Position numbers and translations under genes: made by a program
The notes under the pieces: generated by a model
The model's database searches: none
What the model saw: the letters and a program-made list of their open reading frames with translations, nothing else
What the model was told of the DNA's origin: nothing
DNA from: Durusdinium trenchii
Lineage: Eukaryota; Sar; Dinophyceae; Suessiales; Symbiodiniaceae
Assembly: GCA_963970005.1 (NCBI GenBank)
Contig: CAXAMN010013891.1
Location: 1,074,010 to 1,138,009, forward strand
DNA: 64,000 nucleotides
Direction: 5' to 3'
Shown: one piece after another, positions 32,386 to 43,251 of the stretch
Layout: each line of letters starts with the position of its first letter
Numbering within the stretch: position 1 is the stretch's first letter

Positions 32386-32665
32386 ATGATGTGGTGGGTT
32401 TGAAGCCTATTGAGGGAGGGAGCGAGAGAGAGAGAGAGGGGGGGGGTGTCCACTCTCTCACAAAGACTTGAGAACATGGGGCAAGTGCATCAGTCCTTGG
32501 CTGGTTCATTGGCCCTTGCGATCAGCTACCATGTGGGAATGTGGGAGGACGAGTATGTGGCAGTGAATCTTGTATGATCACGCCAACCGATGAGTTTTAG
32601 CAGACCTGGGGGCCACATGGTCTTGGTTGAAGCGGTTGAAGCTTCGAGATCAAGTGGATCATATT

Positions 32666-32760
32666 ATACCAGGACCGAAACCAAGTCCGGTGGTTTTTGG
32701 ACACTCCGAATAAGCTCTTTACGAGGCTATTTATAGACACCTCTTAGTGACTCCTGGTAT
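32666..32760. mobile_element. CCAGGACC palindromic element, copy A4 (inverted)
   Basis: Starts TACCAGGACCGAAACC and ends GTGACTCCTGGTAT. Interior AAGTCCGGTGGTTTTTGGAC and GGCTATTTATAGACACCTCT is in inverse orientation. Its right end is shared with the diverged copy at 47192. Confidence 0.75.
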
Positions 32761-33869
32761 ATGGGTTCCGAGTTGCATTGGGTTCCCAAATTCCGAGACT
32801 TGTCCAGTCACACAAGTGCCGAACAGGAAGTCGGGGTGCTGAAACCCACCGGCCGAATAGGACGAGCCGGTCACCAGCCCTGGCCTCCATGTGACCAACC
32901 GTCGTCGTCTTTCCACAAGCCAAACAAGAGATCGTCGCCCCCAAGAGACACGGCAGGTCTCCACCTGAAGAGACACGGCAGGTCTCCACCTGACGCGAGT
33001 ACCAAGTGCGAGAGAGTGACCCCTAGGCCCTAGCGGATCAAGCGCCCAAAGTCAGGATCAAGTGCAGAATAGACTCAAATCAGATAGCAACAGATATTGT
33101 TGGACCCAGAATCTTTTTGGTCCCAAACCCCCTCAGATCACCAAAAACACCTCCCTCTTGAGCTCCAGCGGAGGCCTCCTAAAGCACTGGAGCAACCGGA
33201 AGAGCTCCAGAGGCAGGGACCGTCAGGGTTCGGTTGGTTCTTTTTGAAACCACTAATGGGTCAGCACTGTGGGTGCATGCAAAGCGATCAAACAGTCTGA
33301 TGGGAAGGCGTGAAAAATGGTTTGCACTGGCACTGATGTGTGTTTGCTTTGGTTATAAAGGTAGTACTCACAACATTCTCTGTGCATACGAGCACGTGTG
33401 TATAACTCAAAAATGAATCACTTGCCCCAGCCACAGATGTTTGAACCCGCACCGACACTGAGGCCATGGTTGTTCCTGCGGCCGTTTCACCTTTGGCAGA
33501 ACAATCTTCAGCCTGCAACGGTCGGGCTCGAGCGGGATAGGGCTGGATCACAGGCTTCAGAAGTCAAATAATGGAGCTACAGTAAGATGGGCAAGAGCAA
33601 GAAAGGAGGTTGGATTCCTTTTCCATATGGTGGAGGTGGCAAAACTGGCGGCAACTACCAGCACGGCACAGGTTGAGATAAATTTTGAAGATATTATATG
33701 ATACTATGTTGCCATCACATGGCGTATGTTTATGTGTTTGTCCTCCAGGATGTTGGTCCATAAATGTGTTCTCAGTGTTCGGGCGTTCGCGCCGCATGGA
33801 GGACCTATCCTGGATCTTCCAACGACCAACAAATTCTAGTCTAGTAGTTTTGGTTATTGACCCGGTTTT

Positions 33870-34015
33870 CCACGCAAACGCCCGCAAATCAGCTCAACCG
33901 ACAATACGACCGCAAATTGGCGCAAAACACACACAAAATCAGCAAACGACCACAAATTTCCGCAAATTTTGGCGCAAAACCAACAAACCGACCAAACCGA
34001 CCATAAAAACCAAGA
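33870..34015. repeat. A/C-biased stretch with repeated CGCAAA words
   Basis: CGCAAA or CCGCAAAT words occur about six times in 120 bases with AACCGACCAAACCGACC, giving a strong strand asymmetry (few T or G until the end). No ORF of interest. Confidence 0.5.
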
Positions 34016-34083
34016 TTTTTGTTGGTAGTTTTCCAGGTCGCCGCAGGGAAGCAGTTTCGTCGGTGTGTCCACAGCGTGGCCAA

Positions 34084-34120
34084 GGGTGTGAAGTGTCCGG
34101 TGGATACTTCACACCCTTTA
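34084..34120. repeat. Hairpin GGGTGTGAAGT / ACTTCACACCC
   Basis: AAGGGTGTGAAGTGTCC and ATACTTCACACCCTTT form a stem of about 13 pairs. A third copy of the word, AAGGGTGTGAAGTGGCC, follows at ~34154, just before the next element. Confidence 0.6.
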
Positions 34121-34190
34121 ACTTAAACAATCCCATAGGGTGTGTCGGACCCTAAGGGTGTGAAGTGGCCAGGGTGGTTGAACAGTTCCC

Positions 34191-34306
34191 AGACACGACT
34201 TGTCTGGGACTGCCAGTCCGGACTGCCGATCAATTGGCCCCCAAAACCAACCACCCCAAGGCCGTTTTGAAGGCAGTCCGGACTGGCAGTCCCATAAGGC
34301 GTGTCT
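34191..34306. mobile_element. 116-bp element with perfect 21-bp inner inverted repeats
   Basis: 34207-34227 and 34272-34292 are perfect 21-base inverse copies (GGACTGCCAGTCCGGACTGC...). Outside them AGACACG and CGTGTCT extend the match with small gaps. Each arm is itself partly palindromic (AGTCCGGACT). MITE-like, single copy here. Confidence 0.7.
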
Positions 34307-34966
34307 CGGGCACGTCCGGGTGCCGGAAGAACAGTTCAGGGTGCAAAAGAAGTAGATCAGGGGTCAGATGGGTCAGAATTCCTAGTTAGTTGCACCATAC
34401 CCTCCCCTCTTAGGATCTCGAACCCATGATATTCTGAGTCATGCGTGATTCAGCCAGATTAGATTGGCTTGCGATCCAGCCAGTCTCTCATTTTCAGCAG
34501 CACAATGCATTCCTTGCCCGTGAGAGACTAGCAGTCTCTCGCAGGCCTCAATGCTGCTTTGGGCCTCCTGGTTGGCGGGGGTTTTCCCCAGAAGCTATCC
34601 TCACTGCTCACAGGTTGATGTACCGAGCATTCAATTCTGTTTGTATAGAAGGAAAAGAGTTTTGTGCCGATTCGTGTCGGGACTCAGAAAAGATCTACCT
34701 GGTTCTTTCCCAGTTCAATGATGTATCATTTGGAATCTAGTCCCAGGGAAGGCTTCTGGTTAGCAGTGGGGAATATGTTTTGCATATCCAAGACTGTGGT
34801 TGACTATGGTTGACTGGTCAGTCAAGAATAATTGGGTGTTCACGAGCGGGATCCAGTGTGTAAAATTATATAACATTTATGGAATTGAATTTCACATACA
34901 GTCACACATATAATTAATATATTAAATTACATATATATTTCTGCATCAGATGCTCGACATGGTATC

Positions 34967-35155
34967 TTGGGGGCCCAAGAGCAGGGACCTTTTAGCGAAA
35001 GTTTTCCTTTTAGCGAAGCGGTGGCGAAAAGAAAACGAAAGAAAGAATGGAACAAAAGGGAAGACGATCCCTCTGCTTCAGCATGGTGCGACCACCTTGC
35101 GCTTGCTTGCTCGAGCCGCGCTTCGTTAGCGCTCCGAGATGTGTTAAAGAGCTGA
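34967..35155 (+). CDS. Convincing candidate exon with basic helix
   Basis: + frame: GAQEQGPFSESFPFSEAVAK, then RKRKKEWNKREDDPSASAWC and DHLALACSSRASLALRDVLK S, TGA. A nuclear-localisation-like RKRKK lies mid-way. An overlapping 198-codon + frame (35047-35643) is Cys-rich and less convincing. Unknown protein. Confidence 0.5.
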   Translation: MGAQEQGPFSESFPFSEAVAKRKRKKEWNKREDDPSASAWCDHLALACSSRASLALRDVLKS

Positions 35156-35774
35156 AACCACGTGGACGAGAACCGTGCATCGTTCGCCAGTTCAGGAGCC
35201 ATACGCATCTGAAGTCGTGTACAGGTCGTCCCATCTCCGGTCCGGAACCGGTCACGCGACGCACCGCGAGAAAAGGGATGGGCTTTGGGCGAAGTGATGA
35301 CAGCGCGCGCCGCGGAGTGGATCGAACGCTGCGTGTGGTGGTTTTTTTTCTGGGGCCGCACTGCCCAGAATCGAAACGAAGCGCAGGAAATGGCTGTGTG
35401 GGGTTTGGACCCAGGGTGGTTCCAAGCTGGTTAATTCAAGGATGCTGCCAGTCATTTTCGTTGAAGTCCATCCGAGCGGTTGTGGTTTGCTCATGTTTGC
35501 TCCGGTCAGCATGCTTTTGGCATGGTGTGCTTGCTTTCGGTGTACTTGTCACAATTTCTCAGTGCGTCCCAATCAGTTCCACTGTGGAAACAGCAGCATG
35601 TTTGACGCCCGGGCGTCAACATCCCTCAAAAGACAACTTTTGAGTGTCTTTTCAAGAACCTCTTGGGAACTGTCGCCCAATGTTGTCAAGAGTCTTGAGG
35701 ATGGAAGGCCAAACTTGGCTTACAGGATTCGGATGTTGTTTCCCAGTGGAAATCATGAAAGTGAGTTGTGCGAC

Positions 35775-35876
35775 TGACTCGTCGTCGGGAATTTGTGGGT
35801 AGTGGGATCCAGAAAGAGAATCTCTAGACAAGGGGCGAAACGCCACCCTCATTCCCTACGAGTCGCACCAGTCAGG
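35775..35876. mobile_element. CTCTAGACA / CCACCCTCATTCCC element (copy 1)
   Basis: Shares GAATCTCTAGACA, GGGCGAAACGCCACCCTC and ATTCCCTAC with 47472-47536; the left arm is degenerate here. Non-coding. Confidence 0.6.
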
Positions 35877-37370
35877 AAAGTGAAGTGTTACATTTCTTTA
35901 TCGAATGAAGAGGCGGACGGCAGAACAGTGTCGATGTCGATGCAATGTCCTACTTGTAATGGCAAGAAGCCCCTCAAACAGGGTGTTTTGCCTCACAGGC
36001 GAGCGAGTCCAAGGTAGATAAGAAGGATCAGACTTGGATGGTTCTGGAATGCCCACTACTCTACCCCTGCAGGCTATGAAGTCCTTAGAAGTCCTATAAA
36101 TTGTCCAACTGACCCAGTCAATTGGTTCCAATCCCTACCCAGTTGTCAGTTCATTCGTCCTTAGCGAAACTTTTGGCTTCTGTTTGGGAGATGGTTGTCC
36201 TACTCTTTCAAGACATGCAAGCACAGTCGCAGTGAACCTTCATTCTCCAGAAACCAGAAAAGCAATTCCTGTCGGGCAGTAGCTGTAGGCTGAAAAGCTG
36301 ACTGGATCATTGGATGATCTTCTAGAATCTCTTCTCCAACTTCAAGTGGAAAAGCTGGAAATCCATTCGGGGCCAGGAATTCGGTGCCCTTATTCTTCAG
36401 TTCGTGGTGGGCATAAAGTGTTCACCAAACTTGTTGATTTGCTGAATAGAGGGGACTCCTCCTGGCATATAGCTGTGCTGAAATCTCTCTCCATGTTTTG
36501 ACACATGCACCATCATTCAGGGGCAGCGTGTGCGAAACGTGCATTCTCGGCTCAAGGTAGGCTTGGATTGGCACTTCATGATGCAGATATGCGTGCCGGT
36601 ACTCAGGTATATAAATATACAAACATACATCATCATGCATCCAAAGGCATGTATGGTCATGTTATATGCATCTTCGTAATGTGTACCACGTGCGGACCTG
36701 CTTTTTACTTTGCATCACTTCTCCATGTAGAGATGTGCTTTCTGGCACCAGAAAGCACCCAGTAGCTTGACTCGAACAAACTCAGATGGTGACAGGTGTG
36801 CAAAAATGCTCAGACTCCGGTTATGGTCGTCAGACGCCCCAGTCATTATGGTCTTCCCTCCAGTCATTTGTTAGAAGTTGCAGATCTTCCGAAACCCGTT
36901 CATGTTGAACGGTTCCTCCAGTGGATGGATGTTGAGCATCCCACTACGCACAAATAGAGGCTGAATCGCCGGGCTAGACAGATCGTTGACATCATGGCGT
37001 GGAAACTCCTGGAGTTAGAAGCATCATGTCTAGGAGCATCAGACATCTCAGCAAAGGGCTAGACCCCAAGCTTCAACCTTCACGATCGCCACCGCCATGG
37101 GGGTGCCTTGGCTTCAGGGCGGCCGGTGCAGTTTCTGGTGGCACATTGTAAAGCGCATCCCATACATTCCATACCAGAACATACAAGCAGCTGTGGGTGA
37201 CAACCTGACTTGAAAGCCTTTGATTTATGTTGACCTCATTTGAGACGATGACCTCTACAAGTATGGGTCAATGTTGTCACGAAAGCTAGCGAAGCTAGCT
37301 GGAGTTACTCTTGCGATAGCAAGGTTTCTTTCGACCGGGTGCAAATCCTAACCCCTGATTTTTCAGGTCG
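35877..37370. other. Spacer, no supported gene
   Basis: Moderate GC, short frames only. I see no repeats or exon borders I would defend. Confidence 0.4.
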
Positions 37371-37373
37371 AAG

Positions 37374-37622
37374 ACCCCCCCCCCTCCCCTCTCCCCTCTC
37401 CCCTCTCCCCTCTCCCCACCCCACCTCCCCTCTCCTCCTCCTTGTCTTCCTCCCACCTTCCCTCCCTCCTCCCTCTTCGCAAGTTCGACTCCGTCCTGTC
37501 GTCGCTCTTTGGCATGCGGTTAGCGTTGCGTATCTTGCGGCCGCGCTCGCTCACTCTCACTGTCTCACTGTCTCACTGTCTCTCTCTCATCTCTCTCATC
37601 TCTCTCATCTCTCTCATCTCTC
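37374..37622. repeat. Pyrimidine-rich simple repeats
   Basis: (CCCCTCT)n at ~37380-37420 followed by CTCACTGT and CATCTCTCT units up to 37622. Gives long spurious open frames in both directions. Confidence 0.8.
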
Positions 37623-37950
37623 AGGAGGATCCGGGCAAAGAGCCACATATAAAGGACTCTTCACCCCTGCCTCCAAAAAGAGCGCCGTGTTTTTTCCTAC
37701 CTCGCTGCCCTCCACTTTCCCATTCTGGAGCGCTAGCTTTCGCCCCCCCCCGTTGGCCTCAAGTTTTTCAACATGTGTTGACTGACTGGCTGGAGCCCGG
37801 AGGAACACGGGGACTCCCAGCTGGTTCTCGCTGTGTGTTTCAGGGCTCCGGGCCGTGAACTTGGATGCCTTGGTTGGGAAGGTTTAAGGCCCCAAAGCCT
37901 CAGCCTGAAGCAATGTGCCCAAGTCCCAGCCCAAGTCCCAAGTCACCCAG

Positions 37951-38151
37951 GTGCCTAGTCCTCACCCACCTCTGTGCGCCGAACAGCCTGCTCCGCCCGC
38001 CAAGGTGCCAATGCTCCGCCCCAGCGAGCCAGCGCGCACGACCGTCAATACCATGGTGCCTTCGTTGGCAGACGGAGCGGAGCGGTTTGGACGGACGGAT
38101 CGGGCGGCAGACGGCGTCGCGGCGTCCGGATCGGCGGAAAGTTTCACGAAG
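37951..38151 (+). CDS. Well-bounded 67-codon exon
   Basis: CAAGTCACCCAG|GTGCCT opens and ACGAAG|GTGGGA closes a phase-0 exon of exactly 201 bases: VPSPHPPLCAEQPAPPAKVP, MLRPSEPARTTVNTMVPSLA, DGAERFGRTDRAADGVAASG, SAESFTK. Pro/Ala-rich with acidic and basic patches; probably a linker region. Both borders and phase agree, so coding is likely although no family is recognised. Confidence 0.6.
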
Positions 38152-38396
38152 GTGGGAGGATGAAGATGGGGTTAGGGGTGGCCAGATTCCCCAGCTGGAG
38201 AACGTCTAACTATATATAATACTAATAGTAATAAGATCTTCAGTAATATAATCGTAAATAATAACAATTATTTGTGTGTATATATACATGTGTGTGTTTT
38301 TCTTTGACCAGGAGGTCTGGCCCTTGTCTACCTGTTTCAATTCGCATCCAAAATGGTGAACTCATGTGCTACTGATTCTACTAATTATACAAGTTA

Positions 38397-38492
38397 CTAC
38401 CAGCACCCTCCAACAGGTGCTTCCTGGTGACAACAGGTGCTCAGAAACCACCTGTTAGGGTCTCCAAACAACCTGTTGGAAGGTGCTGGTAG
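38397..38492. mobile_element. CTACCAGCACC palindromic element (copy 2)
   Basis: 96 bases; 38397-38418 and 38471-38492 are 22-base inverse copies with one mismatch, starting CTACCAGCACC and CTCCAACAGGT. The interior repeats ACAGGTGCT twice. Best copy of the family also seen at 4747. Confidence 0.75.
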
Positions 38493-38956
38493 TGATGGAA
38501 TCTCAATGATTCATTCTGGGCAGTGTTGTTTGCTAGGCACAGGAGATGATTCCCTTGTACCTGTAGACACGTTTGTTTTCCATGTCATCAGCTCTCCATG
38601 TCATCCACTCCAGTTGATGTGCGGCAACCGCGTCTTCAGGGATGGATGCCTGTCGCTCCAAAATATTCAATGAATACGATCCAGGAACCTGTCCATTAAA
38701 GCTTGAGGGCACCCTTTAGTTGAGCTGTAAGCCCACATATGATGCCCCATCCAGATCACCCTGTGTCACAGCCAAGTCTCAATCTGAAAGCTGTAAGCCC
38801 ACTCCCTGGGAAACCCTCTCCAGTAAGGCTCCATACCGCTACCCAGCACATGCTGAGTAAGCTTGGCTTGTCGGTGAAGTGAGATGTTCGCCCTTCAAAG
38901 GGAGGAGGATTCTTCTTCCGAACACCACGCGGGAAGAAAGAAAGGACATCCAGTCA

Positions 38957-39063
38957 CTATGACCAAGAACCTATGACCCAACTATGACCCAACCACCTAT
39001 GACCAAGAACCAACCACCTATGACCCAATATGAATAAGTTATTCCAAGAACCTATGACCCAAC
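38957..39063. repeat. CTATGACCCAA tandem-like repeat
   Basis: CTATGACC occurs six times in ~105 bases, alternating with AAGAAC and AACCAC segments of 10-14 bases. Degenerate minisatellite. Confidence 0.7.
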
Positions 39064-39191
39064 TTCTATCCATTTTCGTGCCCACTTTCGGGCACAGCCT
39101 GTGAGAAAGCTATGGCGGGCAAGAGAGAAAGCTATGGCATGCCAGTGGGTTCTCGGGTTGAAATTTAGACCCAAAGATCAGAAGATGTATC

Positions 39192-39578
39192 ATGCCTCAT
39201 GGAGAGATTTCCAGCGTGCAGAGCACGCTTCCAAAAAAGGAAGCGCGATTGACACAAGATGACCATCTTCTTTGCCCATCTTGCCATTCACCCTGCTTTT
39301 TCTTGGACCATTTGTTCTTCTTTGGTCAGACCTCAAACCGGACGCGCTGTTTTGTTCGTTTGGCACCGCCCAAGCGACTCCGGGCCCCAACTCCAGGTTC
39401 CAAATCCGGCGCGGCGTCCCGGACGGGCACCGCACCGGCGCGTGACTCGAAGCTGCGCGTGACGCGTGTCAGCTGCGGTTTAGATGGTCATTTCGAGGTA
39501 GAATCTAAGGCGCCTGAAGGTAGACTAAGGGGGGCTCTACCTGACTTTCTTCGACTTTGGGGGCTCGCAGCTCGATAA
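39192..39578 (+). CDS. Convincing coding block, unknown protein
   Basis: 128-codon + frame. The second half is best: LRAPTPGSKSGAASRTGTAP, ARDSKLRVTRVSCGLDGHFE, VESKAPEGRLRGALPDFLRL WGLAAR, TAA. The first half may include intron. Domain not recognised. It precedes the block at 39.7 kb on the same strand. Confidence 0.45.
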   Translation: MPHGEISSVQSTLPKKEARLTQDDHLLCPSCHSPCFFLDHLFFFGQTSNRTRCFVRLAPPKRLRAPTPGSKSGAASRTGTAPARDSKLRVTRVSCGLDGHFEVESKAPEGRLRGALPDFLRLWGLAAR

Positions 39579-39745
39579 GCAAAGCTATAAAAGTCTAGAC
39601 TAGCACTTGGCTCCAGTAAGAAACAATTCTTTGGAATGCATGAGAGTACTTCAAGAAAATGTTGCCAAGCTTAATATCAACCCGCCCACAGTCTATACTG
39701 TTATAGTTTACCATTTCTCCATCCACAGTCTGCTGCAGTGCCGCA

Positions 39746-40378
39746 GTGAAAGTGATGAGGTGTGCCACACGAGCGAAGTCGATGATACGTCCTTCACCTC
39801 AGCTCACCGGAAGTCCGAGCTGCTCCGAGGCCTGGCTCGATATCTTCCGCTTCTGCAGCATCCGGGACCTAGGCGCCGCGGAGATCGCATCCGCGCGCGG
39901 TGACCGATCCGGGAGGTCATGTCCACGCGCGCGGACCTCTCACCGTGTGGACCGTGCGGGATGTGCGCAGAGACGAAGAGACATGAAAAGACGTCCGAAA
40001 GGGGAGGCGAGTGGGTTGCTGAGACGGACGGAACAGTTTGGCTCAGTTAGGGCCGTTAGGGACACAGTATGGGGCACATGCAATGTATGGGGCACAGGTC
40101 TAAGTCCGTTGAGCAGGAAGGAAATTGTGGACATATTATGTGGATTGTGGGCATCAACGAAACGGACTTACACTATACTGTTCCAACAGTGGGACTGTGG
40201 TCAGCAGGAAGGAAAGTGTGGACACTATGCTGTTCCAACGAAACGCTGTGAACACCGGAAACTGAACGCATCAGGTGCTGAAGCCAGCCAGCGGTACTTG
40301 TTTCATTGGTTGGTTGTTTTACTCCCCCTTTCATGTCTAATGTTCCTCGGAGGTGCCCTAGTGGATCAAAAAGCATGA
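39746..40378 (+). CDS. 210-codon ORF with faint F-box-like start
   Basis: The longest + frame after the HNH gene. Near residue 30 EAWLDIFRFCSIRDLGAAEI resembles the core of an F-box (W..IF.F...RDL..A), an adaptor motif of SCF ubiquitin ligases, but this is a weak single-motif match. A competing + frame (39607-39903) reads SESDEVCHTSEVDDTSFTSA then HRKSELLRGLARYLPLLQHP and is at least as natural. The 3' half (40100-40250) contains an imperfect tandem duplication (GCAGGAAGGAAA.TGTGGACA), suggesting non-coding. Confidence 0.35.
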   Translation: MKVMRCATRAKSMIRPSPQLTGSPSCSEAWLDIFRFCSIRDLGAAEIASARGDRSGRSCPRARTSHRVDRAGCAQRRRDMKRRPKGEASGLLRRTEQFGSVRAVRDTVWGTCNVWGTGLSPLSRKEIVDILCGLWASTKRTYTILFQQWDCGQQEGKCGHYAVPTKRCEHRKLNASGAEASQRYLFHWLVVLLPLSCLMFLGGALVDQKA

Positions 40379-41960
40379 ATGTCAGGTTGTGGCAGAAGGG
40401 GCTGGAAACAGTGGCACATAACAGACAGAGTTGATTTGTTGAGTCACACTATAGAATATGCGACTAAGAACCCAGCGACAATCTTGGCGGCAGGTTTTGT
40501 TTTGAGCATCACATGCTCCTTGAATGAGAGCACGCTCCACCTCACTAACATGGAAGTGGACAATGATTGCTGGGAAGATGTTGTTCTTTGTCTAGAACAG
40601 GGTTTTCGTTCGACTTCCATGTGAGTATGGGTGTATGTTGCCAAGGTGTTAATTGCTTGCATCCTTCACCCGGTTTTCCAGCAGTAGTTCGGCCGCCAAA
40701 AAGCTTTGAAGAAAGAAGCCCCCATACATGCCAGGAACCAACATATGCCAGGCAAAAATGGGAACTTTGGTCCGCAAACAAGTGATGTTGTCACAGGTTC
40801 CATCCAGTAAACTACCCTTGTTTTCACCAGGGAGCCTAGCCACGCTTCAGTACGGCGAGTTGGGTCATGAAGTTCGCTCGCTCATCCCTGAAAAAGCAAG
40901 CCTCTTGTTCGGTCGACCTCGGTCGCTTCTCCACTGGAGGACTCATCTGAAAACCCAACTGAATGTTGCTGAGTTTGGGTCAACAGATCACCCACAACTA
41001 CTGGACAGGTCCAAAAGCCATGAACCTGGACCCCCCAAAGATTGTACAAAGGGCCCTTGTTCATGTAGTTGTTGACGCGGCATGTCTTCCTTCAACAGTG
41101 GTTGTGAAATTTTGGAATGTCTCTAACTTCAACCAAATCTGTACTTGGATCCTTTTGGGACCTTGGTGTTGTTTGCAGTACTCCAACATACCCCAACATA
41201 CCCCGCGCAACCACTGGCGACGCGGGGGCCAGCTTGACCGAGTGCAGGGGCCAGTTTGGCCGTGGACAAACACTGGAGCACGATGGGAAACTGCTATCAT
41301 GTCTGGGCGGATGCCTACGTGCGGCCTCCCAGGGACTCTTGTACCAGCTACGTTCGGTGACGGGAGAACCTGACCCAGTCAGTTAAAAGATGTGTTGCTT
41401 TGATACTATTGATGTTTTCCAGCGTTTGGTATCGCATTCAGGCCTACTTTAATACCAGTTAGCATTTCGTAGGTTGAACTGGCTCAAAAATTGGGGTTCC
41501 CACTAGGACACAGCTGAATCATGAACGTTTTTGCCCGTGCAAGATAGGACAACGTCCCCATGTTTTTTGTATGACCAGACATGGCCCGTTTTTTTTGGTG
41601 CCATGGTCATCTGGATGGTATGGGTGCCCAGCCCCTTGCATGCTTCGATGGCATTTCAGGTGCATCTGCCAGCGGCGTCGCACCAGGTCGTCGGTTTGGT
41701 CGGATGTCCCACAATGTTCTTCCATGGGAGCGACCAGCTCAACTCAACCATGGTGGAACACTCCATGGCTGGAGACTGGAAGATTTTCTTTATTCACACT
41801 CTAGTCGATGGGGAACAGCCCTGTGACCACCCAGGGGGGCGCTTCGCTGGATCTTTCATGATGCTTCGCTCCGTGTTCCCCAACAAAAACCGTTCCCCAG
41901 CGGCGCTCAGCTCGTCCTCAACCCGAGGAAACGGAGGAAACGATCTCCAAAAAAAACCAT
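40379..41960. other. Spacer with one palindromic element and weak ORFs
   Basis: Contains the CATGGAAG element at 40545-40625. A + frame from 41531 is open for 202 codons, but its composition is uneven and a minus frame at 41800-42000 (VEDELSAAGERFLLGNTERS) is equally good. Confidence 0.35.
40545..40625. mobile_element. CTAACATGGAAGTGGAC palindromic element (copy 3)
   Basis: 81 bases: CTAACATGGAAGTGGACAA at the left, CGACTTCCATGTGAG at the right. The interior GGGAAGATGTTGTTCTTTGT aligns with the inverse of copy 1. Confidence 0.65.
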
Positions 41961-42330
41961 GTGGACGACGGTGTTTGGGACATGACCGGTCCGCCCAACC
42001 TAGGACCGCACACAACGGGTGGACGACAGCAGCTGTCCCAGCCGCGGCGCCCAGCCGGGGGCGCGGAAGCGGCCGCGGAAGCGCGGAAGCAGTCCGATGC
42101 CCATGGCATAGCACCCCTGGAAGCACCACCACCAAGTGATTGGCAGTCTGCCAGACCCATTAGTCGTGTCTGGGTTTGTGTTCTTCGTGGTCTTTGTTCA
42201 GGCAAAATCTATCCTCTCAGTGAGAAAGAGGGGGTGACCCTTTGGTCCTCCCGGCTGACCGGAACCCGGTCCTACCGCACGACCGGAGGTTCCGTTGCAC
42301 CGGCCGTGCCCGGCAAGCAGGAGGTTCTGA
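41961..42330 (+). CDS. Candidate coding block, Ala/Gln-rich then Ser/Thr-rich
   Basis: + frame: GPPNLGPHTTGGRQQLSQPR, RPAGGAEAAAEARKQSDAHG, IAPLEAPPPSDWQSARPI, then GKIYPLSEKEGVTLWSSRLT. It likely comprises two exons with a short intron. Followed directly by the next coding block in another frame. Function unknown. Confidence 0.4.
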
Positions 42331-42588
42331 CGGTACAAGGGGGTGTTTTCCAAAGCAATCATCAAAGCCCAAATAGCCCGGGATCCAGATTTGGTCCAAG
42401 AAAATCTGAAAGATCATGAAAGATCTGATCTGGTACCGACGCGTCTAAGGTCAATCAATCGATTGTCAAGCATATATAAGCTGGTCGTAGAAGGTCGCAG
42501 GGCTTCTGGGGCATTCAAAACCCACACAGCGTCTTCCGGTTCCGCACCAGTCGGTGGCACGCTTTTCGGGGGCAAACATGTCATATGA
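42331..42588 (+). CDS. Strong coding block, FSKAIIKAQIARDPDLVQEN protein
   Basis: Excellent + frame starting after an in-frame stop: FSKAIIKAQIARDPDLVQEN, LKDHERSDLVPTRLRSINRL, SSIYKLVVEGRRASGAFKTH, TASSGSAPVGGTLFGGKHV, then TGA 42586-42588. The first 60 residues are a charged helical domain with natural spacing of hydrophobics; the tail is Gly/Ser-rich. Codon thirds are less GC-biased than in neighbouring blocks. I cannot name the family. Among the most reliable frames in the window. Confidence 0.6.
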   Translation, partial: RYKGVFSKAIIKAQIARDPDLVQENLKDHERSDLVPTRLRSINRLSSIYKLVVEGRRASGAFKTHTASSGSAPVGGTLFGGKHVI

Positions 42589-42829
42589 GTCTATGAGTCA
42601 TGTTTATGGAGGGACTCCTGGTGGGACATGTTTTGATTTTCGCGGCTATCAGCACATTCCAGGTTGGATTTGGGGTTTGAACGGATCCTCTACGAAACCG
42701 TGCCATCGCCATAGATCCCCCCGAACATCTAAAGACCTATGTGACCTGTAAATGAGTAGCTTAAGAACTGCTTGCCGGACTTGACGCATCTTTCGTTGTT
42801 TCTGACCCAAAACACTCCGACCCACACAG

Positions 42830-42977
42830 ACTCGGCAGCTTCTGTCCCAACCCTTCAGAGTGACCTCTTGGGAGTTCCTCGTGACCTCCCGTTCCAAGGT
42901 GAAGGCCCCTTGCGCTCCTTGATTCAGCGGCCCTTCGGGGAGGCGCTCCGAACGGAGCGGACGAGGTCGGCTGCAAG
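42830..42977 (+). CDS. Well-bounded candidate exon
   Basis: CCGACCCACACAG|ACTCGG to CTGCAAG|GTGGCA: SAASVPTLQSDLLGVPRDLP, FQGEGPLRSLIQRPFGEALR, TERTRSAAR. Both borders plausible and composition natural. It may follow the 42.4-kb exon in the same gene. Confidence 0.5.
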
Positions 42978-43251
42978 GTGGCAGGGTGGATGCCAAAGAA
43001 GATGCCATGTACAGGTGGATGCCATGTAGATCCATAGTATCGACCTTTTTTTCTCATGTAATTTCACAAGTTCACGAATTAGTGTTTTGGGCTATTCTGT
43101 TGCCATTTGCAAAGTTCCATCGTATATGTTATTTATCTCAGGTCTGGTTCGTGACAGCAGCTGCAGGCACCTTGACCACTGTGGCTGAGGGGATAGTTGT
43201 TTTTCTCGCTTTCAGTTGCATGGTTTGTGCCCACCCAAGCAGCAAAGATAA

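Noticed and set aside
35047-35643. 198-codon + ORF, Cys-rich
   Set aside because: The overlapping frame 34967-35155 is more natural; the rest has no borders.
37380-37620. Possible CRISPR-like array
   Set aside because: Repeat units are short, pyrimidine-only simple repeats without unique spacers of constant length.
37339-37785. 148-codon + ORF, Pro/Leu/Ser-rich
   Set aside because: Produced by CCCCTCT and CATCTCTCT simple repeats; no borders and no natural composition.
41531-42139. 202-codon + ORF
   Set aside because: Uneven composition and in conflict with better frames at 41961; not listed as a gene.
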